From assembly GCA_002426575.1 (NCBI GenBank), contig DIRE01000051.1:1-12436 (forward strand): DNA of 12,436 bases. Direction: 5' to 3'. Position 1 is the stretch's first letter. The number at the start of each line of letters is the position of its first letter. The position numbers and the translations under genes are program-made. Of the stretch, positions 1-6,763 are shown one piece after another. Below the pieces are notes generated by a model. That model was not told the origin of the DNA, did no database searches, and worked only from the letters and a program-made list of their open reading frames with translations. The DNA comes from Clostridiaceae bacterium UBA5444. GTDB lineage: Bacteria; Bacillota; Clostridia; Clostridiales; Oxobacteraceae.

Positions 1-1
1 C

Positions 2-100
2 ATAAAAGCAATAAAAGATGTATTAGGGGATTTATCAAAACCAGATTTAGGGGTTTTATTCACAATTCCTCTCAGTTACACTGAAGGGATATGTTCTTAG
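2..100 (+). CDS. C-terminal fragment of a P-II-like small regulatory protein (5' end outside window)
   Basis: Frame 2 is open from the window edge to a TAG at 98-100 and encodes 32 residues ending in ...LFTIPLSYTEGICS. The pattern, an Ile/Ala-rich helix (IKAIKDVLGDL), then KPDLGVLFTIPL and a final EGI, resembles the C-terminus of P-II-family and P-II-like proteins in Firmicutes, where a last helix, a Lys-Pro-x-x-Gly turn and a beta strand close the ferredoxin-like fold. Such proteins sense nucleotides or metabolites and often bind a neighbouring transporter. The stop lies only 32 bases before the antiporter start, so the two are probably co-transcribed, which would make the antiporter the likely partner. 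Only the tail is visible, so the ligand-binding T-loop cannot be judged and the family call is tentative. Confidence 0.55.
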   Translation: MKAIKDVLGDLSKPDLGVLFTIPLSYTEGICS

Positions 101-132
101 AAGAGTTTTAGACATAAAGGGAGGAATTTTTT

Positions 133-1311
133 TTGTATGTATTATATTATTTAGCCGTAATTCTCATTGCAGGAATCATTATGGCAAGAGTTGTTTCATT
201 ATTTAAGCTACCTAATGTTACTGGATATCTTTTGGCGGGGCTTATCATTGGGCCTTCGTTTTTAAATATAGTATCAAGTAGTAATGTACCTGGCCTTTCA
301 GTGGTATCTGAAGCAGCACTAGGTTTTATTGCATATAGCATAGGTAGCGAATTTGAATTTAATCATTTAAAGAAATTAGGTAAAGGAATACTATGGATTA
401 CGGTGCTTGAAGCTTTAGGGGCTGTTGCGGTAGTTGATATTGCTATGATATTTATATTTAAGCAGCCAATAGCATTTAGCATAGTAATTGGTGCAATTGC
501 AGCAGCTACAGCACCAGCTTCAACAATTATGGTTATAAGGCAGTACAAAGCACAAGGACCTGTTGTAAGTACACTGCTTCCAGTTGTTGCAATGGATGAT
601 GCAGTAAGTATAATGGCATTTGGAATATCAATGGCTGTAGCTAAATCAATAACGGGTTATGGACAGGTTTCCATGGCAAAGGCTATATTTTCTCCATTTT
701 TAGAAATAATATTGGCATTTTTAATTGGAATTATAATTGGGCTGGTACTTTCCTTTGTTTCAACTAAAACAAAAGGAGAGAGTGAACTTTTAACAGTTGT
801 TATTTCAGCTTTATTTTTAGCAATTGGTATAGCTAAAGCACTCGATATCTCTTCACTTCTTGTATGCATGATGATTGGAGCTACTGTTGCTAATGTTGCT
901 CCAAATAGTGATAGGGTTTTAACTGCTCCAGAAAAATTTACGCCTCCTATATTTATTGCTTTTTTTACAATAGCTGGGGCAGACTTAGACATATCTATTT
1001 TAAAAGATGTAGGAATTATAGGCGTAGGTTATATGGTATTTAGGATTATAGGAAAGGTATTAGGAGCATCTTTAGGTGCTTATATTGCTGACTCACCTAA
1101 AACTGTTAAAAAATATCTTGGGTTTACACTTATTCCCCAGGCAGGTGTTGCAATAGGACTTTCCATGATAGCACAAAACACTATGCCTACTTATGGTGTG
1201 CAGCTTAGGGCTATAATATTGTCAGCAACTGTGATCTATGAGCTGATAGGTCCTGTTATGACAAAGATTGCTCTTATGAAGGCAGGAGAGATAAATATAG
1301 CTGCTAAGTAA
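133..1311 (+). CDS. CPA2-family cation:proton antiporter (Na+/H+ or K+/H+ exchanger)
   Basis: This is a 392-residue, very hydrophobic protein with roughly 12 predicted membrane segments and no cytoplasmic TrkA-N/RCK domain, as in the shorter members of the monovalent cation:proton antiporter-2 (Na_H_Exchanger, KefB-like) family. Visible family marks are the N-terminal GYLLAGLIIGP (31-41), the unwound-helix motif ATAPAST (125-131), the paired acidic residues D155-D156 in VVAMDDAVSI that would carry cation and proton, Arg304 and Lys308 in a late helix, and IPQAGVAIGLS (334-344). It would exchange a monovalent cation for protons across the cytoplasmic membrane; which cation cannot be read from sequence. 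The start is TTG at 133, eight bases after GAGG (121-124); an ATG at 137 is out of frame. It follows the P-II-like gene tail closely, and its 3' end runs into a bidirectional hairpin. Confidence 0.9.
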   Translation: MYVLYYLAVILIAGIIMARVVSLFKLPNVTGYLLAGLIIGPSFLNIVSSSNVPGLSVVSEAALGFIAYSIGSEFEFNHLKKLGKGILWITVLEALGAVAVVDIAMIFIFKQPIAFSIVIGAIAAATAPASTIMVIRQYKAQGPVVSTLLPVVAMDDAVSIMAFGISMAVAKSITGYGQVSMAKAIFSPFLEIILAFLIGIIIGLVLSFVSTKTKGESELLTVVISALFLAIGIAKALDISSLLVCMMIGATVANVAPNSDRVLTAPEKFTPPIFIAFFTIAGADLDISILKDVGIIGVGYMVFRIIGKVLGASLGAYIADSPKTVKKYLGFTLIPQAGVAIGLSMIAQNTMPTYGVQLRAIILSATVIYELIGPVMTKIALMKAGEINIAAK

Positions 1312-1323
1312 GCTGCTAAGTAA
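1300..1323 (+). repeat. Perfect tandem 12-bp duplication covering the antiporter stop codon
   Basis: GCTGCTAAGTAA occurs twice head to tail (1300-1311 and 1312-1323). The first copy encodes the last residues Ala-Ala-Lys and the stop of the antiporter; the second repeats codons and stop in the same frame but is untranslated. It looks like a small slippage duplication. Confidence 0.9.
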
Positions 1324-1371
1324 GATAAAAGTATGGCTTGTAGTTTAAAACTACAAGCCATACTTTTATCT
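1323..1371. terminator. Long bidirectional hairpin terminator between convergent genes
   Basis: AGATAAAAGTATGGCTTGTAG (within 1323-1345) is the perfect inverse of 1349-1371, giving a stem of about 23 bp with a 3-base loop. The AAAA/TTTT blocks in the arms give a U-rich 3' side in either direction, which suits a terminator shared by the antiporter (+) and the 3D-domain gene (-). The right arm overlaps the stop codon of the minus-strand gene (1366-1368). Confidence 0.85.
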
Positions 1372-2322
1372 AAGCACATATACATTAACGTACTTTACGC
1401 CCCATTTGCAGGCTTCACCATATGTATTGAAGTAAACATCTATTTTGTTTCCTTTTATGGCGGTCCCCGTATCTGCCGCTATAGCTAGGCCATAGCCTTC
1501 AACAAATAATCTTGTTCCATAGGGTATTACTTTAGGGTCAACGGCAATTGTGCTATAGCCTTCAGGGTTCCTTACGGCTTTTCTTCCTGAAGCTGTGTAG
1601 GTTTTCCCAACCCCATTAACAGCCCAATACGCTGTAGACTTTACTTTGAGAACTTTTCCATAGGCCATTGAGGATCCCCCTCTTGAAACAGGCACCACTG
1701 GCAAAGTTCCAAAAATGGTTATCTTATCTACAGGTTTTTTTGCAACTACTTCCTTTATAACCTTTCTTGCAACCTCAACTCCGTTTTCATAAACAACGGA
1801 AGTGGTTATTTGCTTTTCTCCCTTTTTACCTTCCTGAGCCACCTTTTTAGTGGTATTTGGAAGTGTGTTGTCCTTTTTAACAACCTCTTTATAGGCTATT
1901 GGAATAGATTCAGTAAAGTTTTTTGTTTCAACTCTAGTGACTGCTACCTCCATACCTTCACAAAGATTTGAATTAATGTCGGGTGTAACCTTATCTTTAT
2001 CATTTAAAGCTATACCTTCCTCTTTAAGCAAAGAAGCAACATTATTCTCTGCAGACTGTACAGGAATGCTTTTACCATCTACGGCGATTTTCACATTCAC
2101 AGCTTTTTTTATGGTTATGGTATCCTTATCCTTTATTTCAGAATCCACTTTGGGTTCAATTTTATCTTTTGGGGCTAAAGATATTTCATTATCTTCTAGC
2201 GCTGCTCCAACAGTGTCTTTATAAGTTACTATGTCCTTCCTTTTATCGTCAATTATTACTGTAATGGTTTTCCTTTTTAATTGTACATACGTTATTACTG
2301 AGATGGCTATTAGGATTACCAT
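1366..2322 (-). CDS. Membrane-anchored DUF348-G5-3D cell-wall protein (YabE/Rpf-like)
   Basis: Read from ATG 2322 the protein has 318 residues: a membrane anchor (2-14), two ubiquitin-like DUF348 repeats (about 19-60 and 75-118), a G5 domain (about 133-205), and a C-terminal 3D domain (about 226-316). The 3D domain keeps its acidic residues: D262 in VDPKVIPYGT, D284 in AADTGTAIKG and D295 in KIDVYF. Proteins of this layout (B. subtilis YabE, related to RpfB-type and MltA-like folds) act on peptidoglycan outside the membrane, probably as lytic transglycosylases or remodelling enzymes; the precise activity here is inferred. The ATG at 2322 has no Shine-Dalgarno site, and the frame continues upstream in basic residues (..NDYKAFLKRFTLRKFIAP) that would form a proper cytoplasmic N-terminus. 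A strong GGGAGG at 2391-2396 sits eight bases before an in-frame ATA (2380-2382). The true start is therefore probably 2382 (338 residues). Confidence 0.88.
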   Translation of the reverse strand: MVILIAISVITYVQLKRKTITVIIDDKRKDIVTYKDTVGAALEDNEISLAPKDKIEPKVDSEIKDKDTITIKKAVNVKIAVDGKSIPVQSAENNVASLLKEEGIALNDKDKVTPDINSNLCEGMEVAVTRVETKNFTESIPIAYKEVVKKDNTLPNTTKKVAQEGKKGEKQITTSVVYENGVEVARKVIKEVVAKKPVDKITIFGTLPVVPVSRGGSSMAYGKVLKVKSTAYWAVNGVGKTYTASGRKAVRNPEGYSTIAVDPKVIPYGTRLFVEGYGLAIAADTGTAIKGNKIDVYFNTYGEACKWGVKYVNVYVLR

Positions 2323-2390
2323 AATTGGAGCTATAAACTTTCTTAGTGTGAATCTTTTTAGGAAAGCCTTATAGTCGTTTATAGGTAATT

Positions 2391-2396
2391 CCTCCC
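2391..2396 (-). promoter_or_regulatory. Ribosome binding site pointing to a non-ATG start of the 3D-domain gene
   Basis: On the minus strand AAGGGAGG is followed after eight bases by ATA at 2382-2380, in frame with the 3D-domain protein. No ATG, GTG or TTG lies in frame between this site and the ATG at 2322, which is about 70 bases away and has no purine-rich site of its own. Confidence 0.6.
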
Positions 2397-2449
2397 TTCT
2401 ATAATATATGCATGAATAATTTATACTTAAAATAAACTACTCATAAAAC

Positions 2450-2491
2450 AAGTTTACTTTAAATATTATGGCAATATTTTCAAGTAAACTT
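2450..2491. repeat. AT-rich inverted repeat in the gap between the 3D-domain and DUF2007 genes
   Basis: AAGTTTACTT (2450-2459) pairs with AAGTAAACTT (2482-2491), and inside it AAATATT (2461-2467) pairs with AATATTT (2473-2479) around the loop ATGGC. Together about 17 bp pair, with small unpaired bases at 2460 and 2480-2481. Read on the minus strand, the structure lies 74 bases after the DUF2007 stop and is followed by GTTTTA, so it may be a weak terminator for cysE-DUF2007. Being nearly all A/T it could equally be a protein-binding dyad upstream of the 3D-domain gene. Confidence 0.55.
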
Positions 2492-2564
2492 ATTTGATAA
2501 GGAAATCATACCTCCATATTTAGAATTTGTCAAATAAAATACAATAAATGGTATTTTATCTGTC

Positions 2565-2798
2565 TTAAAGGAACTCTTTTAATAACTCTTTTGCATATTC
2601 TAAATCTGTATCAGCCACTTGTATCTCAACGTCTAAAGCTGCTCTTCCTAGGTCTACTATGCTCTCACCTTTTACAAAGTATTTTATATCAGCCTCTTGG
2701 AAAACAGACTTAATAAAGGCAATCAATGCTTTGTCGTTTGTTTTCATCACTGTAACAAGATCAATATAATCAGAATCAATATTTGGCATATAATTCAT
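2565..2798 (-). CDS. DUF2007-family small protein (putative signal-transducing protein)
   Basis: This is a 77-residue soluble protein. The core VTVMKTNDKALIAFIKSVFQ followed by ADIKYFVKGE and VEIQVADTDLEYAKELLKEFL matches DUF2007, a small alpha-beta fold described as a putative prokaryotic signal-transducing protein; the final strand-helix (about 55-77) is the most typical part. The biochemical role of the family is not established. Its Shine-Dalgarno AAGGAG sits in the 10-base gap after the cysE stop, so it is the second gene of a two-gene transcript with the serine acetyltransferase. That suggests, without proving, a link to cysteine synthesis. No membrane segment or cysteine is present. 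Confidence 0.8.
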   Translation of the reverse strand: MNYMPNIDSDYIDLVTVMKTNDKALIAFIKSVFQEADIKYFVKGESIVDLGRAALDVEIQVADTDLEYAKELLKEFL

Positions 2799-2808
2799 CT
2801 CCTTTCAG

Positions 2809-3741
2809 TTAAAAAGGTTCTTTATCCCCATTTTTTATAATAAGTGATGGCTCAGGCATATATACCCTTGAAAGTGGAGGGACTGAGTGAGTAAGCCATA
2901 CATTACCGCCTATTACAGAATCATGGCCAATTACAGTATCTCCACCAAGTATTGTTGCACCAGAGTATATCACCACGTTATCTTCAATATCAGGATGCCT
3001 TTTTATACCCTTTATAGGATTACCGTTTTCATCAAGGGAAAAACTTTTTGCCCCTAAAGTTACTCCCTGATATAATTTAACATGGTTTCCTATTGTGCAG
3101 GTTTCACCAACTACAACACTAGTTCCATGGTCAATGAAAAAGTAACTTCCTATATTTGCGCCTGGATGTATATCTATTCCAGTAGATTCATGTGCATATT
3201 CAGACATTATCCTTGGAATTACTGGTACATTATGCTCATAAAGTACATGAGCTATCCTATGTATGGTAATAGCAGTAATTGAAGGATAGCCTAAAAGTAT
3301 TTCCTCTTTCGTAAGAGCTGCTGGATCTCCATCATAAGCAGCCTGTATATCCGTTTGAAGTATCTCCCTTATAAAGGGAAGCCTCTCTATAAGATCAATG
3401 GTTATTTTAGAGGCCTTATCCATGCATTCTGTACAATCTTGCTGTTCTTTATTCACCAATAAGCATCTATTTATAAGTACATTTTCAATTAAGTCATTTA
3501 ACTCTAGAGTAGCAGTACGTATATTGTTGCCTATAAGTATATTCACCTTTGATTCATCAATTGGAAACTTCTCAAATACTCCAGGGAAAAGTGCTGAACG
3601 CAGATGATGAAGCACCCTATTTATACTTTCCTTGCCTGCAAAACCAATAGTTTTCTCATTAAAGAAAGTATTCCTATTTATATTTTCTATAGAATCTGCA
3701 ATCTGAGGTATATTGCTGTTTAGCCAATTATTAAGCTCCAT
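2809..3741 (-). CDS. cysE: Serine O-acetyltransferase (EpsC/CysE type)
   Basis: It transfers acetyl from acetyl-CoA to L-serine, giving O-acetylserine, the carbon acceptor for cysteine synthesis, in the cytoplasm. The 310-residue protein has a helical N-terminal domain of about 180 residues and a C-terminal left-handed beta-helix of hexapeptide repeats (about 185-300). Residues matching the E. coli CysE active site are visible: D190 in TGIDIHPGA, D204-H205 in FFIDHGTSVV, E213 in VVGET, and R248-H249 in KRHPDIEDN. QGVTLGAKSF (225-234) and IGGNVWL (277-283) are also typical. The length and long N-terminal part resemble the EpsC-like forms of Firmicutes. The C-terminus ends in ..NGDKEPF rather than the Ile tail that binds CysK, so the classic cysteine synthase complex may not form. 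The start ATG follows GGAGA with good spacing. DUF2007 follows after 10 bases. Confidence 0.92.
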   Translation of the reverse strand: MELNNWLNSNIPQIADSIENINRNTFFNEKTIGFAGKESINRVLHHLRSALFPGVFEKFPIDESKVNILIGNNIRTATLELNDLIENVLINRCLLVNKEQQDCTECMDKASKITIDLIERLPFIREILQTDIQAAYDGDPAALTKEEILLGYPSITAITIHRIAHVLYEHNVPVIPRIMSEYAHESTGIDIHPGANIGSYFFIDHGTSVVVGETCTIGNHVKLYQGVTLGAKSFSLDENGNPIKGIKRHPDIEDNVVIYSGATILGGDTVIGHDSVIGGNVWLTHSVPPLSRVYMPEPSLIIKNGDKEPF

Positions 3742-3767
3742 AATATCATCTCCAAAACTATACCTGT

Positions 3768-3800
3768 ATTAATAGCAATATTAATAGCAATATTAATAGC
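3768..3800. repeat. Tandem 12-bp repeat (about 2.75 copies) upstream of cysE
   Basis: ATTAATAGCAAT occurs at 3768-3779 and 3780-3791 and then partially (ATTAATAGC) at 3792-3800, in the 5' leader of the minus-strand cysE transcript. The stretch 3801-3870 is almost pure A/T with several TATAAT-like hexamers on the minus strand, but no convincing -35 box, so I do not call a precise promoter. No T-box or other cysteine riboswitch structure was evident in this short leader. Confidence 0.85.
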
Positions 3801-3874
3801 TGTATTTATTGTTCTTTGTATTATTATATTTTAAATTATATCTTATATTATAGTATTTGTGGGAGAAAAGTTAT

Positions 3875-3901
3875 AAAAAACAGGCTCCCTAAAGGGAAGC
3901 C
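3875..3901 (-). terminator. Rho-independent terminator of the LevR-type activator gene
   Basis: On the minus strand GGCTTCCC-TTTA-GGGAGCC forms a G/C-rich stem of 7 bp with one bulged T (3883-3901), followed by TGTTTTTT (complement of 3875-3882). It lies about 30 bases past the stop of the activator gene and separates it from cysE, which is read in the same direction. Confidence 0.88.
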
Positions 3902-3931
3902 ATATCTGTATATATCATTGATGATTTATTG

Positions 3932-6583
3932 TTATATAAAAAAGTTTATAATATAGCATATCTCATTATCTGATATATTTATAAAATATCTTTTTTCTAT
4001 GGTATCAATGCACATTTTCACGATACTATAGAGATTTTTGTTTTCAGATATAAAGTTATCTTTCTCAGGATACTCAATAGAAAAGTCCTCATCTTTCAGC
4101 CTGCTTATTAAAAAAGCAAGGTGAAGTATAAGCCCAATAAGCTTTTCATCAGATATTTCTATATTAAGTTTATTTTCCAGATTATTTATAAAGCTTATAA
4201 CATCGTTGTAAAGACCTCTACTGTCTATATTAGATACGTTTTCTTGTATTACCATGGGCATCTTTTGCAATGTGGTTTTTACATCTATCATCTCTTGAAG
4301 TTCCCCTATGACTCTCATACTTAAAACATCATACATACTGTACTGCTTTATATCCATATCTATGGGGAAAGAGGATACAATAAATAGTATCTCTTTTTCT
4401 TTATTAATTTCTTCAAGCTTTTTTATAAAATAATTTTTGTCGAGACAGTCTAGAGGCATTATTTCAAAAATATTTTTATCGTATTTAAGGTTGTTCTTTA
4501 AAAAGCTTTTAAGCGCCATGGAGCAGCCTTCACCTGTTAGGCAGGCTGTCACTATTACAAACTTTTTATTTCCATTATCAGGTTCTTTAATTACCCTTTT
4601 TGTTTCAAAATATGAATTTACTAGCAGAACTTCGTTGTATATATCATCAAGAGAAACTCCTAGCAGGGCTTTTCTAGCTGCCTCAAGCACGTGAAGTGTT
4701 GAAACTAAAGATACAACCTTCATTCTTACATTGAACTCCCTTTCAATAGTTTCACCAAAGCTTGTAAGAGATCCCATATCAACTAATAGAAGGTATCCTG
4801 CAGAATTTAGATCTTTTGCAACTAATTCTCTAAGATTGTCTAGCACTACTTGTGGACTTACATCAAGGGGGGCATTTATGCCTATTACATAGTTCTCCCC
4901 CAAAAGATTGTTTGCCACGTCAGCCATGGATGTGGCAGTCGTATCGCCATGAATAATGAGTATAACCTTTACCTTATCTTTATTAGCACTTCTAAATTCT
5001 TCTTCTGGAAGTAGGAAAATAGTTAAATAGGCTATCTCATCATCGCTTATTGTTCCATGAACATACTTTTCAATTACGGATTTAGAATCCATAGCGACTT
5101 TAAACTCTTCAGGGTACAAACTTTCTATTTTATCAAGGCAAGGATTGACCATGGTGCTATTGCTGTGAACTCTTTTTATTAATGTATTGAGGTGAAGGGC
5201 TAAAGCCGTATACATATTGCTGGAAAACTCCCGCTTAAGTTCAGATGCCATGTAGGAGATAACATTATCAATAAAGTCTAATGTATCTTCAGGGATTATG
5301 CTCCTAAGATTTTTTTTGTTTACCTCTTCGGGTACACCGCCAATATTCTTATGGAAATATTTTATTATGTCTTTTTCTAGTATATTCTCTATAGCAATGT
5401 CTGATATGCCCTGAGCTTTCAGTCTATCTAATTTTTGATCAATTATTTTATATATGGTATCATCATCATTTTTGTCGTACTGATTTTGGTCATCTGCTAA
5501 AGGAGAAAACTTAAAAAACTCTATTTCATCTCCCATTAACTTATTCCATAACACCCTGTGTTCTTTTTCCTTATAAAGTCCTTCTCTTATATTAGAAGGT
5601 AGGTTTCCGCTAAAAATTCTTACATCCTGCTTTACATTGGTAAGGTATTCAGAATAGGCTTTAGCACATATTATTTGTATATCGCTTTTAAGTTGTCCAA
5701 CGTTTCCTGGACAATCATAAGATAAGAATGCTCTCATAGTGTTTAATGAAACTGATATATCTTTATTTAATCTTAAGCTTTCCTTTTTGAAAAAACTTTT
5801 GATTAGGAAAAACCTTTCCTCTAGAGTTCTATCCCTTAATGGTGGAATGATTATCTCCATGGGTATCCTTCTTGTAAAGGTTTTAAGAAGGGCGGAATCA
5901 GGATCCTCTGTGGTGGCAGAAATAATTAAAACATCAGATTTTTTCATATCAGATCCGCCAAGGGGTCTAAAATATCCCTTGTCCAAAAATGTGAATAACA
6001 TCTCTTGGCCTTCAGGGGGAAGTCTGTGAATTTCGTCTAGAAAAAGAACCCCTTTGTCAGCCTTTTCTATAAGCCCAATCTTATCCTCATCAGCTCCTGT
6101 ATAAGCACCTTTTTTTACACCAAAAAGCTGAGATACAAGAAGCTGGGGATTATTATAGTAATCAGCACAGTTAAATACTATAAAAGGGGAATTTTCCCCT
6201 CTTACTCCTGTCTCTTTAGCGTATTCATACATTAAAGATGCAAACATGGATTTTCCGACTCCTGTTTCTCCTAATATTAACGTGGGCAGACCTCTTGGAG
6301 GGTAAAGTATGGCAGCCTTCATTTTATCTATGGAGGCTTTGAGGCTTATGTTGTCATTTACCATATCAGCAAGTTTGCTTATCTTTGGACTATTATCTGT
6401 AATAAAGAATAGCACTGGCCGGCTAGAGGATTTGTATACCTTACCCTCCTTCCAAAGAGTATTTAACTCGTGACTTACATTTGCTCTTGTCATTCCAAGT
6501 ATGGAAGCTAGAGTTTGTGTGTCAACACCTTTAGGGTCATTAAGTTCCTTAAGCTTATTATAAATAATATCCTTATTAACCAT
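3932..6583 (-). CDS. LevR/CelR-type sigma-54-dependent, PTS-regulated transcriptional activator
   Basis: This 883-residue protein should activate the divergent PTS operon. In order it shows an N-terminal helix-turn-helix (about 20-45, LASILGMTRANVSHEL), a sigma-54 AAA+ ATPase (about 80-315) with Walker A GETGVGKS (105-112), the sigma-54 contact loop GAYTGA (159-164, Tyr in place of the usual Phe) and Walker B VLFLDEI (179-185), then PRD1 (about 435-530, H464), an EIIA-Man-like domain (about 537-665, H545 in IIHGDTTA), an EIIB-like domain (about 673-765, C681 in TACLTGEGC), and PRD2 (about 790-883, H821). Length and order match B. subtilis LevR. Members are switched by phosphorylation of PRD and EIIA-like histidines by HPr and cognate EII proteins. 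The intact C-terminal PRD indicates a full-length protein. Its start follows AAGGGG (6588-6593). From memory, an activator named CelR does this job for cellobiose in C. acetobutylicum; orthology here is inferred. Confidence 0.93.
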   Translation of the reverse strand: MVNKDIIYNKLKELNDPKGVDTQTLASILGMTRANVSHELNTLWKEGKVYKSSSRPVLFFITDNSPKISKLADMVNDNISLKASIDKMKAAILYPPRGLPTLILGETGVGKSMFASLMYEYAKETGVRGENSPFIVFNCADYYNNPQLLVSQLFGVKKGAYTGADEDKIGLIEKADKGVLFLDEIHRLPPEGQEMLFTFLDKGYFRPLGGSDMKKSDVLIISATTEDPDSALLKTFTRRIPMEIIIPPLRDRTLEERFFLIKSFFKKESLRLNKDISVSLNTMRAFLSYDCPGNVGQLKSDIQIICAKAYSEYLTNVKQDVRIFSGNLPSNIREGLYKEKEHRVLWNKLMGDEIEFFKFSPLADDQNQYDKNDDDTIYKIIDQKLDRLKAQGISDIAIENILEKDIIKYFHKNIGGVPEEVNKKNLRSIIPEDTLDFIDNVISYMASELKREFSSNMYTALALHLNTLIKRVHSNSTMVNPCLDKIESLYPEEFKVAMDSKSVIEKYVHGTISDDEIAYLTIFLLPEEEFRSANKDKVKVILIIHGDTTATSMADVANNLLGENYVIGINAPLDVSPQVVLDNLRELVAKDLNSAGYLLLVDMGSLTSFGETIEREFNVRMKVVSLVSTLHVLEAARKALLGVSLDDIYNEVLLVNSYFETKRVIKEPDNGNKKFVIVTACLTGEGCSMALKSFLKNNLKYDKNIFEIMPLDCLDKNYFIKKLEEINKEKEILFIVSSFPIDMDIKQYSMYDVLSMRVIGELQEMIDVKTTLQKMPMVIQENVSNIDSRGLYNDVISFINNLENKLNIEISDEKLIGLILHLAFLISRLKDEDFSIEYPEKDNFISENKNLYSIVKMCIDTIEKRYFINISDNEICYIINFFI

Positions 6584-6615
6584 AAAATCGCCCCTTACAA
6601 AATGTATTAAGGTAA

Positions 6616-6621
6616 ATTATA
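6616..6621 (-). promoter_or_regulatory. Probable -10 box for the LevR-type activator gene
   Basis: The minus strand reads a perfect TATAAT here, 32 bases before the ATG, leaving a leader of about 25 bases with the AAGGGG ribosome site. The -35 region at 16-18 bases spacing is poor (TATTCT-like), so expression may be weak or helped by a bound activator. Confidence 0.5.
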
Positions 6622-6645
6622 CACTATATGGGGAGTAAAGAATAG

Positions 6646-6731
6646 AGTTTAAACTATCTAAACACTATGCAAACATAGGATAAATAGGACTATTTACTTA
6701 AACACTAATAAAAATATTTTAAACACTAATA
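6646..6731. promoter_or_regulatory. Candidate upstream activator sites: TAAACACTA repeats and nested dyads
   Basis: TTAAACACTAATA occurs identically at 6698-6710 and 6719-6731, exactly 21 bases apart, and a related CTAAACACTATG lies at 6658-6669. Between them are two perfect dyads, CTATG-CAAA-CATAG (6665-6678) and TAAATAG-GA-CTATTTA (6681-6696), and a palindrome AGTTTAAACT lies at 6646-6655. Relative to the predicted start near 6790 these occupy about -60 to -145, where sigma-54 enhancer-binding proteins normally sit. Which element the activator reads cannot be decided by eye. Confidence 0.6.
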
Positions 6732-6763
6732 TGTAGCGGTTGAGGGAAGCCATTTTAAGCGTT

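Noticed and set aside
2495..2516. Short minus-strand frame after GGAGG (ATG ATT TCC TTA ...) as a possible leader peptide
   Set aside because: The GGAGG lies only one base from the ATG, too close for initiation, and the frame is under ten codons with no regulatory residue pattern.
3742..3870. Search for a cysteine T-box or S-box in the cysE leader
   Set aside because: No T-box core, specifier stem or terminator/antiterminator pair is visible; the leader is short, repetitive and almost entirely A/T.
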